A stretch of DNA of 13,490 bases from JBHJGO01 sp050331715 (lineage in GTDB: Bacteria; Cyanobacteriota; Cyanobacteriia; Cyanobacteriales; Microcoleaceae): assembly GCA_050331715.1 (NCBI GenBank), contig JBHJGO010000022.1:1-13490 (forward strand), in the 5' to 3' direction. This document shows, piece after piece, positions 1-6,977 of the stretch. Position 1 is the first letter of the stretch. Every line of letters begins with the position of its first letter. A program made the position numbers and the translations under genes. The notes beneath the pieces were generated by a model. The model did not search any database, had not been told where the DNA came from, and saw only the letters and a list, made by a program, of their open reading frames with translations.

Positions 1-167
1 TTAAACTTAGGTTATGAGCTTCCCTAGGTCTATTGCTAGAGACTATTGATACATCCTGCATTATCCCTCTTGTATGGCGCAAATAATAGCTCAAACTCCC
101 TTAGAATAGTTAAGAATTGTTGCTTCAAAAGAGCCGCACCCATCTATAATTTGCCTCTTGAGCTAAA

Positions 168-335
168 TCAATCGAAAAAGGATTCCCCTTTTGCCCGTTT
201 CATGCACTCTTCAGGCGATTTTGGGTCAGGGACTTTCTCAAACTTCAGTTCCCCATCGAGAAGCTGTGGGATTTTTTTTAAGATGCGGTCAAACACTCGA
301 GCGCATTGAGCGTTGAAGTGTCTGATTCGTGGCAT
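168..335 (-). pseudogene. Unidentified 55-codon coding remnant downstream of the actin-like relic
   Basis: A short reading frame begins MPRIRHFNAQ and ends ESFFD. It is rich in charged residues and reads like protein (for example RILKKIPQLLDGELKFEKV). It lies just downstream of the broken actin-like gene on the same strand but in another frame, and an in-frame TAG precedes it. It may be a later part of the decayed partition ATPase, or a remnant of the partner gene that usually follows such an ATPase. I do not recognise the family and saw no ribosome-binding site. A further 35-codon frame on the same strand (36-143) could be more of the same debris. Confidence 0.3.
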
Positions 336-388
336 CAAAATGGGATCTGCTTGCTAGAGACTGCTCTTGACGACTGAGGATAATTTTT

Positions 389-547
389 TCAGAGCAGAAG
401 CAAGTAATCTGGCTCCATGGCGAGAAAATTCTGAGTTGTGCGATCGCTGTTGTATATTTCCTGTTCGTAATGGGGATGAGGCCGAGACTCACTCCAGACG
501 ACTTTAGTGAGACTACTACCCAGATCGATTGAAATAGTAAGTTCCAT
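389..547 (-). pseudogene. Truncated N-terminus of an actin-like (ParM/StbA-type) plasmid-segregation ATPase
   Basis: From the ATG at 547 the frame reads 52 residues starting MELTISIDLGSSLTKVVW and then hits TGA at 389-391. The hydrophobic strand followed by DLGSSLTK is the phosphate-1 loop that opens actin/Hsp70-fold ATPases. The later LAMEPDY resembles the LxMEPE stretch I associate with cyanobacterial ParM/StbA-like proteins. Intact family members are usually over 300 residues, so this is a fragment: everything after the first strands is lost or frameshifted. The start is poorly served by a Shine-Dalgarno sequence. Such ATPases form filaments that push plasmid copies apart. The adjacent 11-bp repeat blocks upstream fit a former centromere for the same system. 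The fold is fairly sure; the exact subfamily is inferred. Confidence 0.6.
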
Positions 548-638
548 TTAACTTAACAATAAGGTCTAAACTCATGTTAATTGCTAAGGAGAAAAAAGAA
601 CTAATTTTCGTGTTTTTTAGAGATTTTTCTCTATTTAA

Positions 639-693
639 TTTGTACTCACTTTGTACTGACTTTGCGCTGATTTTGTACCAACTTTGTATTTTT
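639..693. repeat. Five tandem 11-bp repeats, block 1 (parC-like iterons)
   Basis: Five head-to-tail 11-mers start at 639, 650, 661, 672 and 683: TTTGTACTCAC, TTTGTACTGAC, TTTGCGCTGAT, TTTGTACCAAC and a degenerate TTTGTATTTTT. The invariant G falls at 642, 653, 664, 675 and 686, exactly 11 bp apart, close to one helical turn, so the sites would lie on one face of the DNA. Arrays of this type bind ParR-like adaptors in ParM partition systems. Confidence 0.8.
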
Positions 694-701
694 ACTGTCA
701 A
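672..701 (-). promoter_or_regulatory. Candidate promoter for the actin-like relic
   Basis: On the minus strand a perfect TTGACA (696-701) is followed after 18 bp by TACAAA (672-677), pointing at the actin-like start at 547. The -35 lies in the gap between the two 11-bp repeat blocks and the -10 overlaps repeat 4. This would let a repeat-bound protein repress its own operon, as in the R1 par locus. The -10 match is weak. Confidence 0.3.
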
Positions 702-745
702 TAGCTGTCATATCTCACTTAGTACTACAATTTTTACCTTAATAT

Positions 746-800
746 TTCGTACTAATTTCGTACCAAATTTGCATTAGGGTTGTACTAGCTTTGTCTACTT
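746..800. repeat. Five tandem 11-bp repeats, block 2 (parC-like iterons)
   Basis: A second set of five 11-mers starts at 746, 757, 768, 779 and 790: TTCGTACTAAT, TTCGTACCAAA, TTTGCATTAGG, GTTGTACTAGC and TTTGTCTACTT. The conserved G falls at 749, 760, 771, 782 and 793. The motif and 11-bp period match block 1, and 52 bp separate the blocks. Copies three and five are the most diverged, which suggests decay along with the nearby ATPase gene. Confidence 0.75.
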
Positions 801-840
801 AAAATACTGCTATAATCAAATTTAAGGAGGGTAGAAAAAG

Positions 841-925
841 GAGCAAGCTGTAACCAGCGCTTCGCTTGGTTAAACAGCCAACCTCTTCGAGGTTGCCCCC
901 GTTCGCGTTGCTCAGGGGGTTGCTC
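841..925. repeat. Contiguous four-way-junction palindromic repeat (cyanobacterial type)
   Basis: The outer stem GAGCAA (841-846)/TTGCTC (920-925) encloses three arms that follow one another with no unpaired base. Arm 1 is closed by GCTGT (847-851)/ACAGC (874-878), with an inner AACCA/TGGTT stem. Arm 2 is CAACCTC-TTC-GAGGTTG (879-895). Arm 3 is CCCCC (896-900)/GGGGG (915-919) with a 14-nt loop containing GTTCGCG. The GCGCTTCGC and GTTCGCG pieces are typical of cyanobacterial intergenic repeats. A TATAAT at 811-816 and an AAGGAGGG at 824-831 lie just upstream on the plus strand, so a structured transcript is possible, but no reading frame follows. Confidence 0.65.
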
Positions 926-1251
926 ATAGCCGAAAAGTAATATGACGTAATACAAGATCAGGTAGATGCTCTCAGAGGAAGGAAATGCTGTACGGACAGA
1001 GTAAGAGATTCAAGATAGTCCTAATCAGATTAAGATTCAGACTTCCAAGGTTAACTCAAATTAGGTTAAAGTTATAATTTCTGATAACGCAAGTGGGATG
1101 CCTGAGTCAGTCCGCCAATCGGTTTTCGATGCATTTTTTTACGATTCAAATCCCTATTTCACAGGATATTTTCAGGGATTAATTAGATTATGATGAGGTA
1201 TTGATTGCAATGTACTCAGCTTTGATTAGTGATTTGAGGAGAAAGGTTTTG
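926..1251 (+). other. Intergenic leader of the secreted-protein gene
   Basis: I found no credible coding frame or RNA gene here. The stretch contains loosely repeated AAGATTC/GATTCAAGA segments between about 1008 and 1040 and the promoter candidate at 1051-1078. Another in-frame start (TTG at 1201) lies just before the preferred ATG of the next gene. Confidence 0.4.
1051..1078 (+). promoter_or_regulatory. Candidate promoter upstream of the secreted unknown protein
   Basis: A perfect TATAAT (1073-1078) is preceded by TTAACT (1051-1056) at a 16-bp spacing. It points to the gene starting at 1252 and would leave a leader of about 170 nt. The -35 is only a partial match, so this is tentative. Confidence 0.35.
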
Positions 1252-1905
1252 ATGAAAAACCGACAGGTAATAACACAGGCTACAACAGTGATTGCTTTGT
1301 GTTCAACTCTGATAAGCTTTGGCTTTCCTGCGACGGCAGATACTGTAAAGGTTCGATGTGATTTTTACCCGAAGGGAGAAGACAAAGCCTCTGATTATGG
1401 GTTGTGCAGTTTTTCCCAGCGTCAAGGCTTTATCAGGATTCAGCGGGAGAATGGGAAGAGCTATGAATTTAGCCCCGTTGGTGACCAACCTGGAAATTTT
1501 GTCGATCAGTCTGGCGAAGCAGTCTATCGGCAGAGTGGTCTAGGGGACGCAGGACTGATTTTTCGATTGCCCGAGGAATCTATTTTTATCTACTGGGACA
1601 CAGCTCTTGAAAATGCCCAAGCCTCTTCAGACCCGGTGACCTACACGACTGTTCAAAACAGTAATGAAATCGCAATACAAATCACCGAGGGAGAATTTAG
1701 ATTTTGGGGAATCTTAGAGCGAGGAGAGGCAGGTAGTTTTGTGGGGGAAGATGAGCAGGTTCGGGTCGTGTTTGACCCTCAAGATGGCCGTGTGGTTGTG
1801 TTCAACAAAGTGACTGGGACAGAGTTTTACAACTACTACACTAATCCGATTCCAACCCTGGAAGATCCTAGCACTATGTGTAATCCTGCTGTAGAACCGT
1901 GTTAG
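1252..1905 (+). CDS. Secreted protein of unknown function, about 217 residues
   Basis: The start at 1252 is preferred because GAGGAG (1236-1241) precedes it and the protein then opens with a classical signal peptide: MKNRQ, a hydrophobic core, and a PATA|D cleavage site after residue 29. The frame is open back to a TTG at 1201. The mature part holds four cysteines (36, 52, 210, 217), which may form two disulfides. It is rich in beta-type alternation: CSFSQRQGFIRIQR, SYEFSPVGDQPGNFVDQSG, GLIFRLPEESIFIYW, GEFRFWGILERG. The N-terminal half resembles uncharacterised cyanobacterial exported proteins with the pattern 'GxIxIxRxDGxxYxLxP...DQxGxxVYR', but I can name no family or function. It probably acts in the periplasm or outside the cell. 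Its 3' end lies only 20 bp from the convergent hydrolase gene, and I see no obvious terminator between them. Confidence 0.8.
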   Translation: MKNRQVITQATTVIALCSTLISFGFPATADTVKVRCDFYPKGEDKASDYGLCSFSQRQGFIRIQRENGKSYEFSPVGDQPGNFVDQSGEAVYRQSGLGDAGLIFRLPEESIFIYWDTALENAQASSDPVTYTTVQNSNEIAIQITEGEFRFWGILERGEAGSFVGEDEQVRVVFDPQDGRVVVFNKVTGTEFYNYYTNPIPTLEDPSTMCNPAVEPC

Positions 1906-1925
1906 CAAAAACGAAGCCTACCTCT

Positions 1926-3950
1926 CTATATTTGATTTCCGGATTTCTGTACTGACATGGGCAACACTGCATCAGGTAATACAAACTCTGGTTGGACATC
2001 GGATACGCAATTTGTATTAATCGACTGTGTGGGTTGATTGATGAACGCAACTCCCACATCTTTGGCACATTGCGAGAAAACAATCACCCCATGTCCTGAG
2101 TTAGGAAACTCAACAACAGTAGAATTGGTTAGTCCCTCTGCCGTCAGAGGAGCCATAAAGGTGGGGGTCTGCGAGTCATAGCGTCCCTGCAATATCAGCG
2201 TTGGGATATCACTTCTAAGGGTTTGGTGCTCACTGGGGTCGGCAGGCTCGACGGGCCATAAACTACAAAGGCCATAGGCTTGACCAGCGGCTTGAAGTCT
2301 CATACTCCCCAATGCTGGAATCTCCATGCTGTTGTAAACAGCCAGCGTTTCCTCAAGGGTACTGAAGGCTACTTGCTCCCGACAATCAAGGCTGCGAAAC
2401 ATTCCAGAGGTTTCTGCTCCATCAACATTGGGAATGATCTCATCTGCAATGTCAGAGATAATCTCGTAGATATGACGGACTTCAATCTCAGACATTTGTT
2501 GCAGGTTTGACCGAATAGATTGTCCGGTCTCACCAGGAAATGTTTCATCAGCATAGATCAGGAGGGTGTTGCGGTCGCGGGGTAGTGCCACCTGGTATCC
2601 GACTCCAATCAAGTTATCCAAGGCCCGCTTCTGTTCTGTTTCTGACAAGGCATCAATTTGCTGTTTGACCTGTTGTACCCATTGACTTGAAGGGCGCTGA
2701 GTTTGGGCCAGTTCTGCCTCAGCACGAAGAATTTCATCTGCTGTTGCCCTTAAGTCTTCTGCTCGTAGGATGTATTCTCTGGCAGTACCCACCTCAATCG
2801 GATCTGGGGCAGGTTTTGTATAAATTCTCTCTGTGATGATGCCTTCAAGGGTTGTTGTGATTCCCTGCTCCAACTCATGAATTAGACGCGGCATGTAGGG
2901 AGAGAGCCTTGGATCTTGATTCAACGTTTCAACTAATGAAGCCAGCTTTTCTGCAGTTACACTAATCTGGTCTGTTTCAGTCGGGTTGGATGGATTGGTA
3001 ACCGTCATTGAAAGGGGATTTTGGGACAAGTCTTCAAATAGAGCAATCGTTCTCTCTTTCAGGTTGGGATAGGCTGTACTACAGGCTGCATCCGCTTCAC
3101 AATCTTCAATCAAGTTAAACAACACGACTTCAAGATACCGTGGAATGTCCTCGTATTTGTTGTTTTGGGGAGGGACTGACGAATCAAGCACCACACTACG
3201 AAGACGTTCCGGATAGTCGCGCATGATTTGAGCTGCTAAATAGGTGCCATAGGAGATGCCATAGAGGTTAACCGTGCCATACCCCAGGGCAGTAAACAGG
3301 TTCACGCTATCTCTCGCATTATTCGGTGTGTTGTACTGACTAAGATCAACCCCATAAGCTTCTAATTGTTGAGCACAGATCCCGTAGGTAAATGAAACCT
3401 GCTCGTTAGTTAGCGGTTCATCGTCTTCTAAGCGTTCAATTGCCTGGGTAAATTGTTCATTTGTATCTTCTTGCGCTGACAAGAGGTCTTGCAGGGTAAT
3501 GATGATTGGAGCGCATCCCAGCCGAGATGAAAACTTGGTTCCCCGTTGATCGAAAACCACAATATCTCGGGTTTGGCGCAGGGGTTCATAAACACTGATT
3601 CTGGTATTTAATCCTCCCGCTTCCGGCTGAATCACGCTAGAACCTGGGCCACCTCGCAAATCAATCACTGGGTCGCTTGCTGGGGAAAGGCTGCGGCTGT
3701 GCAGAACTGCGTAGGTAATCTCAATTTGTCGTCCGTCCGGGTCATCATAGTTCTCCGGCACGGTGAGATACCCACAAGTAATGCTTTCACCGTCAACTTC
3801 ACCTGGCGGAAGAGGGACTGGACAAGGAATTTCCGTAGTCGGGTAGATTGTTTCAGAATTAGTTGATTGAGCAGCGGCACGTGCTTGTGAGGATAAGCAG
3901 GCAGCAAACGCTATTAGGGTAATGGAAAGGCTTTGGCGTATCAGTTTCAT
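1926..3950 (-). CDS. Secreted alpha/beta hydrolase, S33 / TAP-like peptidase family
   Basis: This 674-residue protein starts at the ATG at 3950, which places a signal peptide (MKLIRQSLSITLIAF..., ARA|A near residue 25) at the N-terminus; FAAC at 15-18 is a poor lipobox. An in-frame TTG at 3989 would add 13 unlikely residues. The hydrolase core shows the oxyanion-loop motif RGGPG (99-103), DQRG (134-137) and the nucleophile elbow GISYGT with Ser233. Asp592 in LQGRYDSQTP and His620 in NSGHG complete a plausible triad, within a C-terminal TAP-like segment. Family members cleave short peptides from the N-terminus or hydrolyse esters; the substrate here cannot be read. The roughly 350 residues between nucleophile and acid include a long helical, Glu/Gln-rich insert, probably a lid, which makes the protein larger than the usual 300-500-residue S33 enzymes. 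A TTGACA (4019-4024, minus) may be its -35 box. Family sure, substrate unknown. Confidence 0.9.
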   Translation of the reverse strand: MKLIRQSLSITLIAFAACLSSQARAAAQSTNSETIYPTTEIPCPVPLPPGEVDGESITCGYLTVPENYDDPDGRQIEITYAVLHSRSLSPASDPVIDLRGGPGSSVIQPEAGGLNTRISVYEPLRQTRDIVVFDQRGTKFSSRLGCAPIIITLQDLLSAQEDTNEQFTQAIERLEDDEPLTNEQVSFTYGICAQQLEAYGVDLSQYNTPNNARDSVNLFTALGYGTVNLYGISYGTYLAAQIMRDYPERLRSVVLDSSVPPQNNKYEDIPRYLEVVLFNLIEDCEADAACSTAYPNLKERTIALFEDLSQNPLSMTVTNPSNPTETDQISVTAEKLASLVETLNQDPRLSPYMPRLIHELEQGITTTLEGIITERIYTKPAPDPIEVGTAREYILRAEDLRATADEILRAEAELAQTQRPSSQWVQQVKQQIDALSETEQKRALDNLIGVGYQVALPRDRNTLLIYADETFPGETGQSIRSNLQQMSEIEVRHIYEIISDIADEIIPNVDGAETSGMFRSLDCREQVAFSTLEETLAVYNSMEIPALGSMRLQAAGQAYGLCSLWPVEPADPSEHQTLRSDIPTLILQGRYDSQTPTFMAPLTAEGLTNSTVVEFPNSGHGVIVFSQCAKDVGVAFINQPTQSINTNCVSDVQPEFVLPDAVLPMSVQKSGNQI

Positions 3951-4072
3951 GGTCAAGTTTATGTTCACACCGCTAGGTAAAGCTATCAATTCGATAAATC
4001 AATCAAGTAAGTATTAGATGTCAATGGCAGGCGATCACTAACTCTTAACATTTCACACAAAAAAGTGGGGGA

Positions 4073-5632
4073 CTAGGAATGATTGTCGTAAATTCCTGTG
4101 ACCCAACGGAGAGTGGGAGCAGCATAGCTGACCAGGGATCGCTCTTCCAAGATGACTCGCACCTCACCGATAGCCCCATCTGGGATTTCAACATTCGGGC
4201 TATCCCCACGAATCCATTCGTAGCCTGTCACATTGCTGGGATCTCGTTGTAGTTCAATGGCAACCTGAACAACCGGTAGGTTTTTGGCCTCGCCTGGGTC
4301 AGGAGAAGCATAGGGAATTGGATTCTCCATCAGGGTTTTAGCTAATTGGTCACTGCCAACAATGCTGGCCACTTCCTGCTGAGTTACTGTTTTTCTGGAA
4401 ACGGATTGCACAGTTCCAGCGATGCCACCGAATCGTTCTCGAGTTCCGCCAAATCGTCTTTCCGTTAGCAGATTAGGAACCAGTTCGACTTCCATTCCAG
4501 GCCGAATTCGGTCAGCATTCTCCGGCGTGAAAAAGGCTAAACCGATTTCTTCCATTTCAGAATTTTCGATCTGAATTTCACCAATCGTTGTTCCGGCAGT
4601 GACATACTGGCCCACATTAGTGGATATATCTAAAATTTCTCCCGTTTGGGGACTCACAACCTCTGTTTCGATTTTGAATTGGGTTTCCAGATTGGCGATT
4701 TCCCGCTGTAAATTATCGATACCATTCCGGCGTTGGATTTCAGATTCTATATCTGTTAGGAGTAGCTTCTGATCTGAAGTTGCTAGATTTTCGATTTGAG
4801 CTTGCAGGTCTTGATTCTGGGCCACAAGGTTTTCACTTTGGGAAATCAATTGTTGATTTTCAGCGTTTAGATTTTGGACGTTTGCCAGTAGCGTCGTTTT
4901 TTCATTGGAATATCGCTGGAGCATATCTTCCAAATCCAGAATATTCGAGTTGAAACGGGCAACAGCTCCCTCGACAGCCAACACTTCAAAAGCTTCCAAT
5001 CGGGCTAGAATGTCTTGATTAATTTGATCTAATTGTTCAATGCGTTCTTCGTAGGCATCCCATTGACGTTTTAGCGCGACTTGTTTTTGTTCAATGGATT
5101 TGAGTTGCAGTTCATTGGCCTCGGCTTGAATTTGAATCGCCTCTCGCTGGCGTCGAGTGGTTTCCCGTTCAAGTTGTGATCGCTCCCGTTCCACCTGAGT
5201 GACTTGAATATTCTCCGCTTCAAGCTGGGCCAATTCCTGTCGCTTTGTGAATATTTTTTCCTTGACTTCTTCATCTTCTAGCACAGCTAGAACTTGACCC
5301 TGGCGCACGCGATCGCCGGGCTGAACGTTCATTGCTGTAACTCTTCCATTACTCCGAGCTTGAAATCCAACTTGAGAGCGAGGAACTAGGATGATCGATG
5401 AGCCGACTACCTTGACAGGAATTTTTGAAATAAAGCTCCAATGGGCGAAAGCTCCTGTTAGAAGCAGCAAAGGTAAAACTCGCAAAATAACGGGAGTTTT
5501 ACGAGGAGGCTGAACTACAGAGTTAGAAACCACAAGCGGAGCAGACTTAGAGTCTGTGGGCATAGCCTTAAGCTGAGTTTCTGAGTCAATCTGTTTTTCC
5601 TCAAAGGCTTCAGGATGCTCGGCTTTGGTCAT
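4073..5632 (-). CDS. HlyD-like membrane fusion protein (NHLP/bacteriocin-exporter type)
   Basis: This 519-residue periplasmic adaptor links an inner-membrane transporter to export. A cytoplasmic N-terminus of about 45 residues is followed by one membrane helix (about 48-65, ILRVLPLLLLTGAFAHW). The first half of a lipoyl/biotinyl-like domain follows (about 88-120, containing SNGRVTAMNVQPGDRVRQGQ). A Gln/Glu-rich coiled coil covers about 122-320. The second lipoyl half (VVSPQTGEILDISTNVGQYV) starts near 333, and a beta-barrel region ends the protein. The overall form resembles adaptors annotated as 'NHLP bacteriocin system secretion protein' in cyanobacteria. No peptidase-ABC transporter or leader peptide gene is in view. 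The nearest membrane genes are two FUSC proteins upstream on the same strand, but the small divergent gene at 5767-5922 interrupts, so it probably has its own promoter within 5633-5766. HlyD family certain; partner and cargo uncertain. Confidence 0.9.
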   Translation of the reverse strand: MTKAEHPEAFEEKQIDSETQLKAMPTDSKSAPLVVSNSVVQPPRKTPVILRVLPLLLLTGAFAHWSFISKIPVKVVGSSIILVPRSQVGFQARSNGRVTAMNVQPGDRVRQGQVLAVLEDEEVKEKIFTKRQELAQLEAENIQVTQVERERSQLERETTRRQREAIQIQAEANELQLKSIEQKQVALKRQWDAYEERIEQLDQINQDILARLEAFEVLAVEGAVARFNSNILDLEDMLQRYSNEKTTLLANVQNLNAENQQLISQSENLVAQNQDLQAQIENLATSDQKLLLTDIESEIQRRNGIDNLQREIANLETQFKIETEVVSPQTGEILDISTNVGQYVTAGTTIGEIQIENSEMEEIGLAFFTPENADRIRPGMEVELVPNLLTERRFGGTRERFGGIAGTVQSVSRKTVTQQEVASIVGSDQLAKTLMENPIPYASPDPGEAKNLPVVQVAIELQRDPSNVTGYEWIRGDSPNVEIPDGAIGEVRVILEERSLVSYAAPTLRWVTGIYDNHS

Positions 5633-5766
5633 AGCTTCACACTAATAGTTCAGTTTCAAGTAGATTCTAACGGGTTTGCTGTAATTTCTCTATTGCGATG
5701 TAGGAATTAATACGATAAGATTTGTCCGTATTCTGAAACCAGCGCTGAAGGCTAGGTACAAGCAAT

Positions 5767-5922
5767 ATGGGCCAGTGGTGGACTTGGTGGTTTAAGTGGT
5801 GGGTTTGGGTTGCGGCTGGACTCTTACTAATGATTTTCTTCAGTGAACCTCCTCGACTCTGGTTCTGGCTTGTGGTGTTTGGAATGGTCATAGCCTACGG
5901 ATTTGAGCGGTCACTTCGCTAG
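5767..5922 (+). CDS. Small tryptophan-rich two-helix membrane protein, 51 residues
   Basis: The frame reads MGQWWTWWFKWWVWVAAG at the N-terminus, then LLLMIFFSEPPR, then LWFWLVVFGMVIAYGFERSLR before TAG. That makes two hydrophobic helices (about 11-25 and 31-45) joined by a short SEPPR turn, with eight tryptophans flanking the membrane. A stop lies in frame just upstream (5746-5748), so this ATG is the first available. AGG at 5754-5756 is a weak ribosome-binding site. Its TAG stop overlaps that of the convergent FUSC gene through one CTAG (5919-5922). The opposite strand is also open here (5667-5891), but that product is low-complexity and unlike any protein I know. Position between a HlyD adaptor and a FUSC protein recalls small partners such as AaeX, but I see no clear homology. 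Function unknown. Confidence 0.6.
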   Translation: MGQWWTWWFKWWVWVAAGLLLMIFFSEPPRLWFWLVVFGMVIAYGFERSLR

Positions 5923-6977
5923 GTTAGTTTTAAAATCAATGATTCAGTTAAGTCTTTAAGCTGATTGTTAATCACTCTCAATTCATCAATGAAAGCACTA
6001 AAGCGAATCACTTCGTCTAGCGTGTAAGTATTGTTGTGTTCTGAAAAATGAAATGCTGCTATTTTGCTATCGAGTGCTGCCATTGCTTGAGACAAATCAG
6101 GGAAAGTGGTTGTGCCATGATTCGATGCATTTAAAAATGCAGTTTTGCCTAGTAACTGAAATGTCTCGTGAGTGACCTCAACCAGATAGAAAAGTTCTGA
6201 GGAGAAAAGTTGACAGATGAAATCGCTAGCTCCGTCCTCCACGACTTGATCTAGTTCTTGCACCCGAACAACTAAGGTCTGAATCTGATCTGACAAATGA
6301 CTGATCTTTTGCCATTCTAAATTTGTTCTACCCCATTCTTGAGACATTTCGATTTGAGTTGATTTCAAGAGATCAGCATTTTGACCAATCAATCCCTGGA
6401 TTTCCTTTTCCATTTTTCTAGAAAATTCACTTTCAGAACTCAAGGTCTGATTTAGATACCGATTCACAATCGCTTTGTACAAATCTCCCATCAAGACCAA
6501 AACTTCTGAAACTTTTTTTCCAAGTTGTTCTACAGCACGAGGTGGCGGAAAGAAAATATTGGCGATCGTTCCTAGAATTACACCCAACGAATTATCAACA
6601 AATCGTTCCCAGTAAAACTGGTTCACCTCGGTTCCGTGGCCAATACTGACAATCAAAAATGTACTACCAGCTTTGGTGATCAGTTGAGGTGCGCCAATAG
6701 CATAGCAAAATAGCACCGTTAGCCCCGATCCAAGAGATACAACAATTGAATTAATATTCCAACTAGTTGATATAATCGTGGCGATGAATCCTCCACTGAT
6801 GATGCCAAGAATTCGTTTAGTACTTTCTTGAAAACTTTGACCGATTGTGGGGGTGACAGCAACCAACAGCCCAAACATTAAATAGTATGGATATTGTGCC
6901 CCAATAAACTCGCCGATGGCGTAGGCCAGCGTACACAAAAAAGCAAGCTTAAGGGAGTATGCATCAAGTATCTTCAT
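5919..6977 (-). CDS. FUSC-family (aromatic-acid-exporter-like) membrane protein, half-size
   Basis: This 352-residue protein has about six membrane helices in residues 6-145 and a soluble helical tail in 146-352. Family-like features are the short loop with TKRILGIISGGFIA (53-66) after helix two and the final membrane stretch FVDNSLGVILGTIANIFFPP (126-145), matching the 'R..dtliGv..g...n..f.p' pattern of FUSC/ArAE proteins. Members such as AaeB export aromatic acids with a HlyD-type adaptor, but they are about twice this length with two such modules. The ATG at 6975-6977 lies inside the 3' end of the upstream FUSC gene (14-nt overlap), suggesting translational coupling and a heteromeric complex. 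Its stop is shared in CTAG with the convergent small gene. Substrate unknown. Confidence 0.8.
   Translation of the reverse strand: MKILDAYSLKLAFLCTLAYAIGEFIGAQYPYYLMFGLLVAVTPTIGQSFQESTKRILGIISGGFIATIISTSWNINSIVVSLGSGLTVLFCYAIGAPQLITKAGSTFLIVSIGHGTEVNQFYWERFVDNSLGVILGTIANIFFPPPRAVEQLGKKVSEVLVLMGDLYKAIVNRYLNQTLSSESEFSRKMEKEIQGLIGQNADLLKSTQIEMSQEWGRTNLEWQKISHLSDQIQTLVVRVQELDQVVEDGASDFICQLFSSELFYLVEVTHETFQLLGKTAFLNASNHGTTTFPDLSQAMAALDSKIAAFHFSEHNNTYTLDEVIRFSAFIDELRVINNQLKDLTESLILKLT

Noticed and set aside
36..143. 35-codon minus-strand frame as a separate gene
   Set aside because: It is too short, unrecognised and without a ribosome-binding site; at most debris of the decayed partition locus.
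46..309. 87-codon plus-strand reading frame
   Set aside because: It lies opposite the coding-like remnant fragments, has a low-complexity Ser/Asn-rich product and no ribosome-binding site.
574..777. 67-codon plus-strand reading frame across the 11-bp repeats
   Set aside because: Its Phe/Leu/Thr-rich product is just the translation of the TTTGTAC repeats.
639..800. CRISPR array
   Set aside because: The repeats are only 11 bp and directly abutting, with no spacers.
841..925. tRNA gene
   Set aside because: The fold has four stems and a GTTCG segment, but the acceptor has 6 pairs, the middle arm has a 3-nt loop, and the T-arm and D-arm consensus are missing.
3951..3989. N-terminal extension of the hydrolase from TTG
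   Set aside because: It would place 13 hydrophilic residues before a clean signal peptide; the ATG at 3950 fits an exported protein better.
5667..5891. 74-codon minus-strand reading frame
   Set aside because: It is antisense to the more convincing Trp-rich membrane frame, and its product is a His/Gln/Ser-rich string without domain features.
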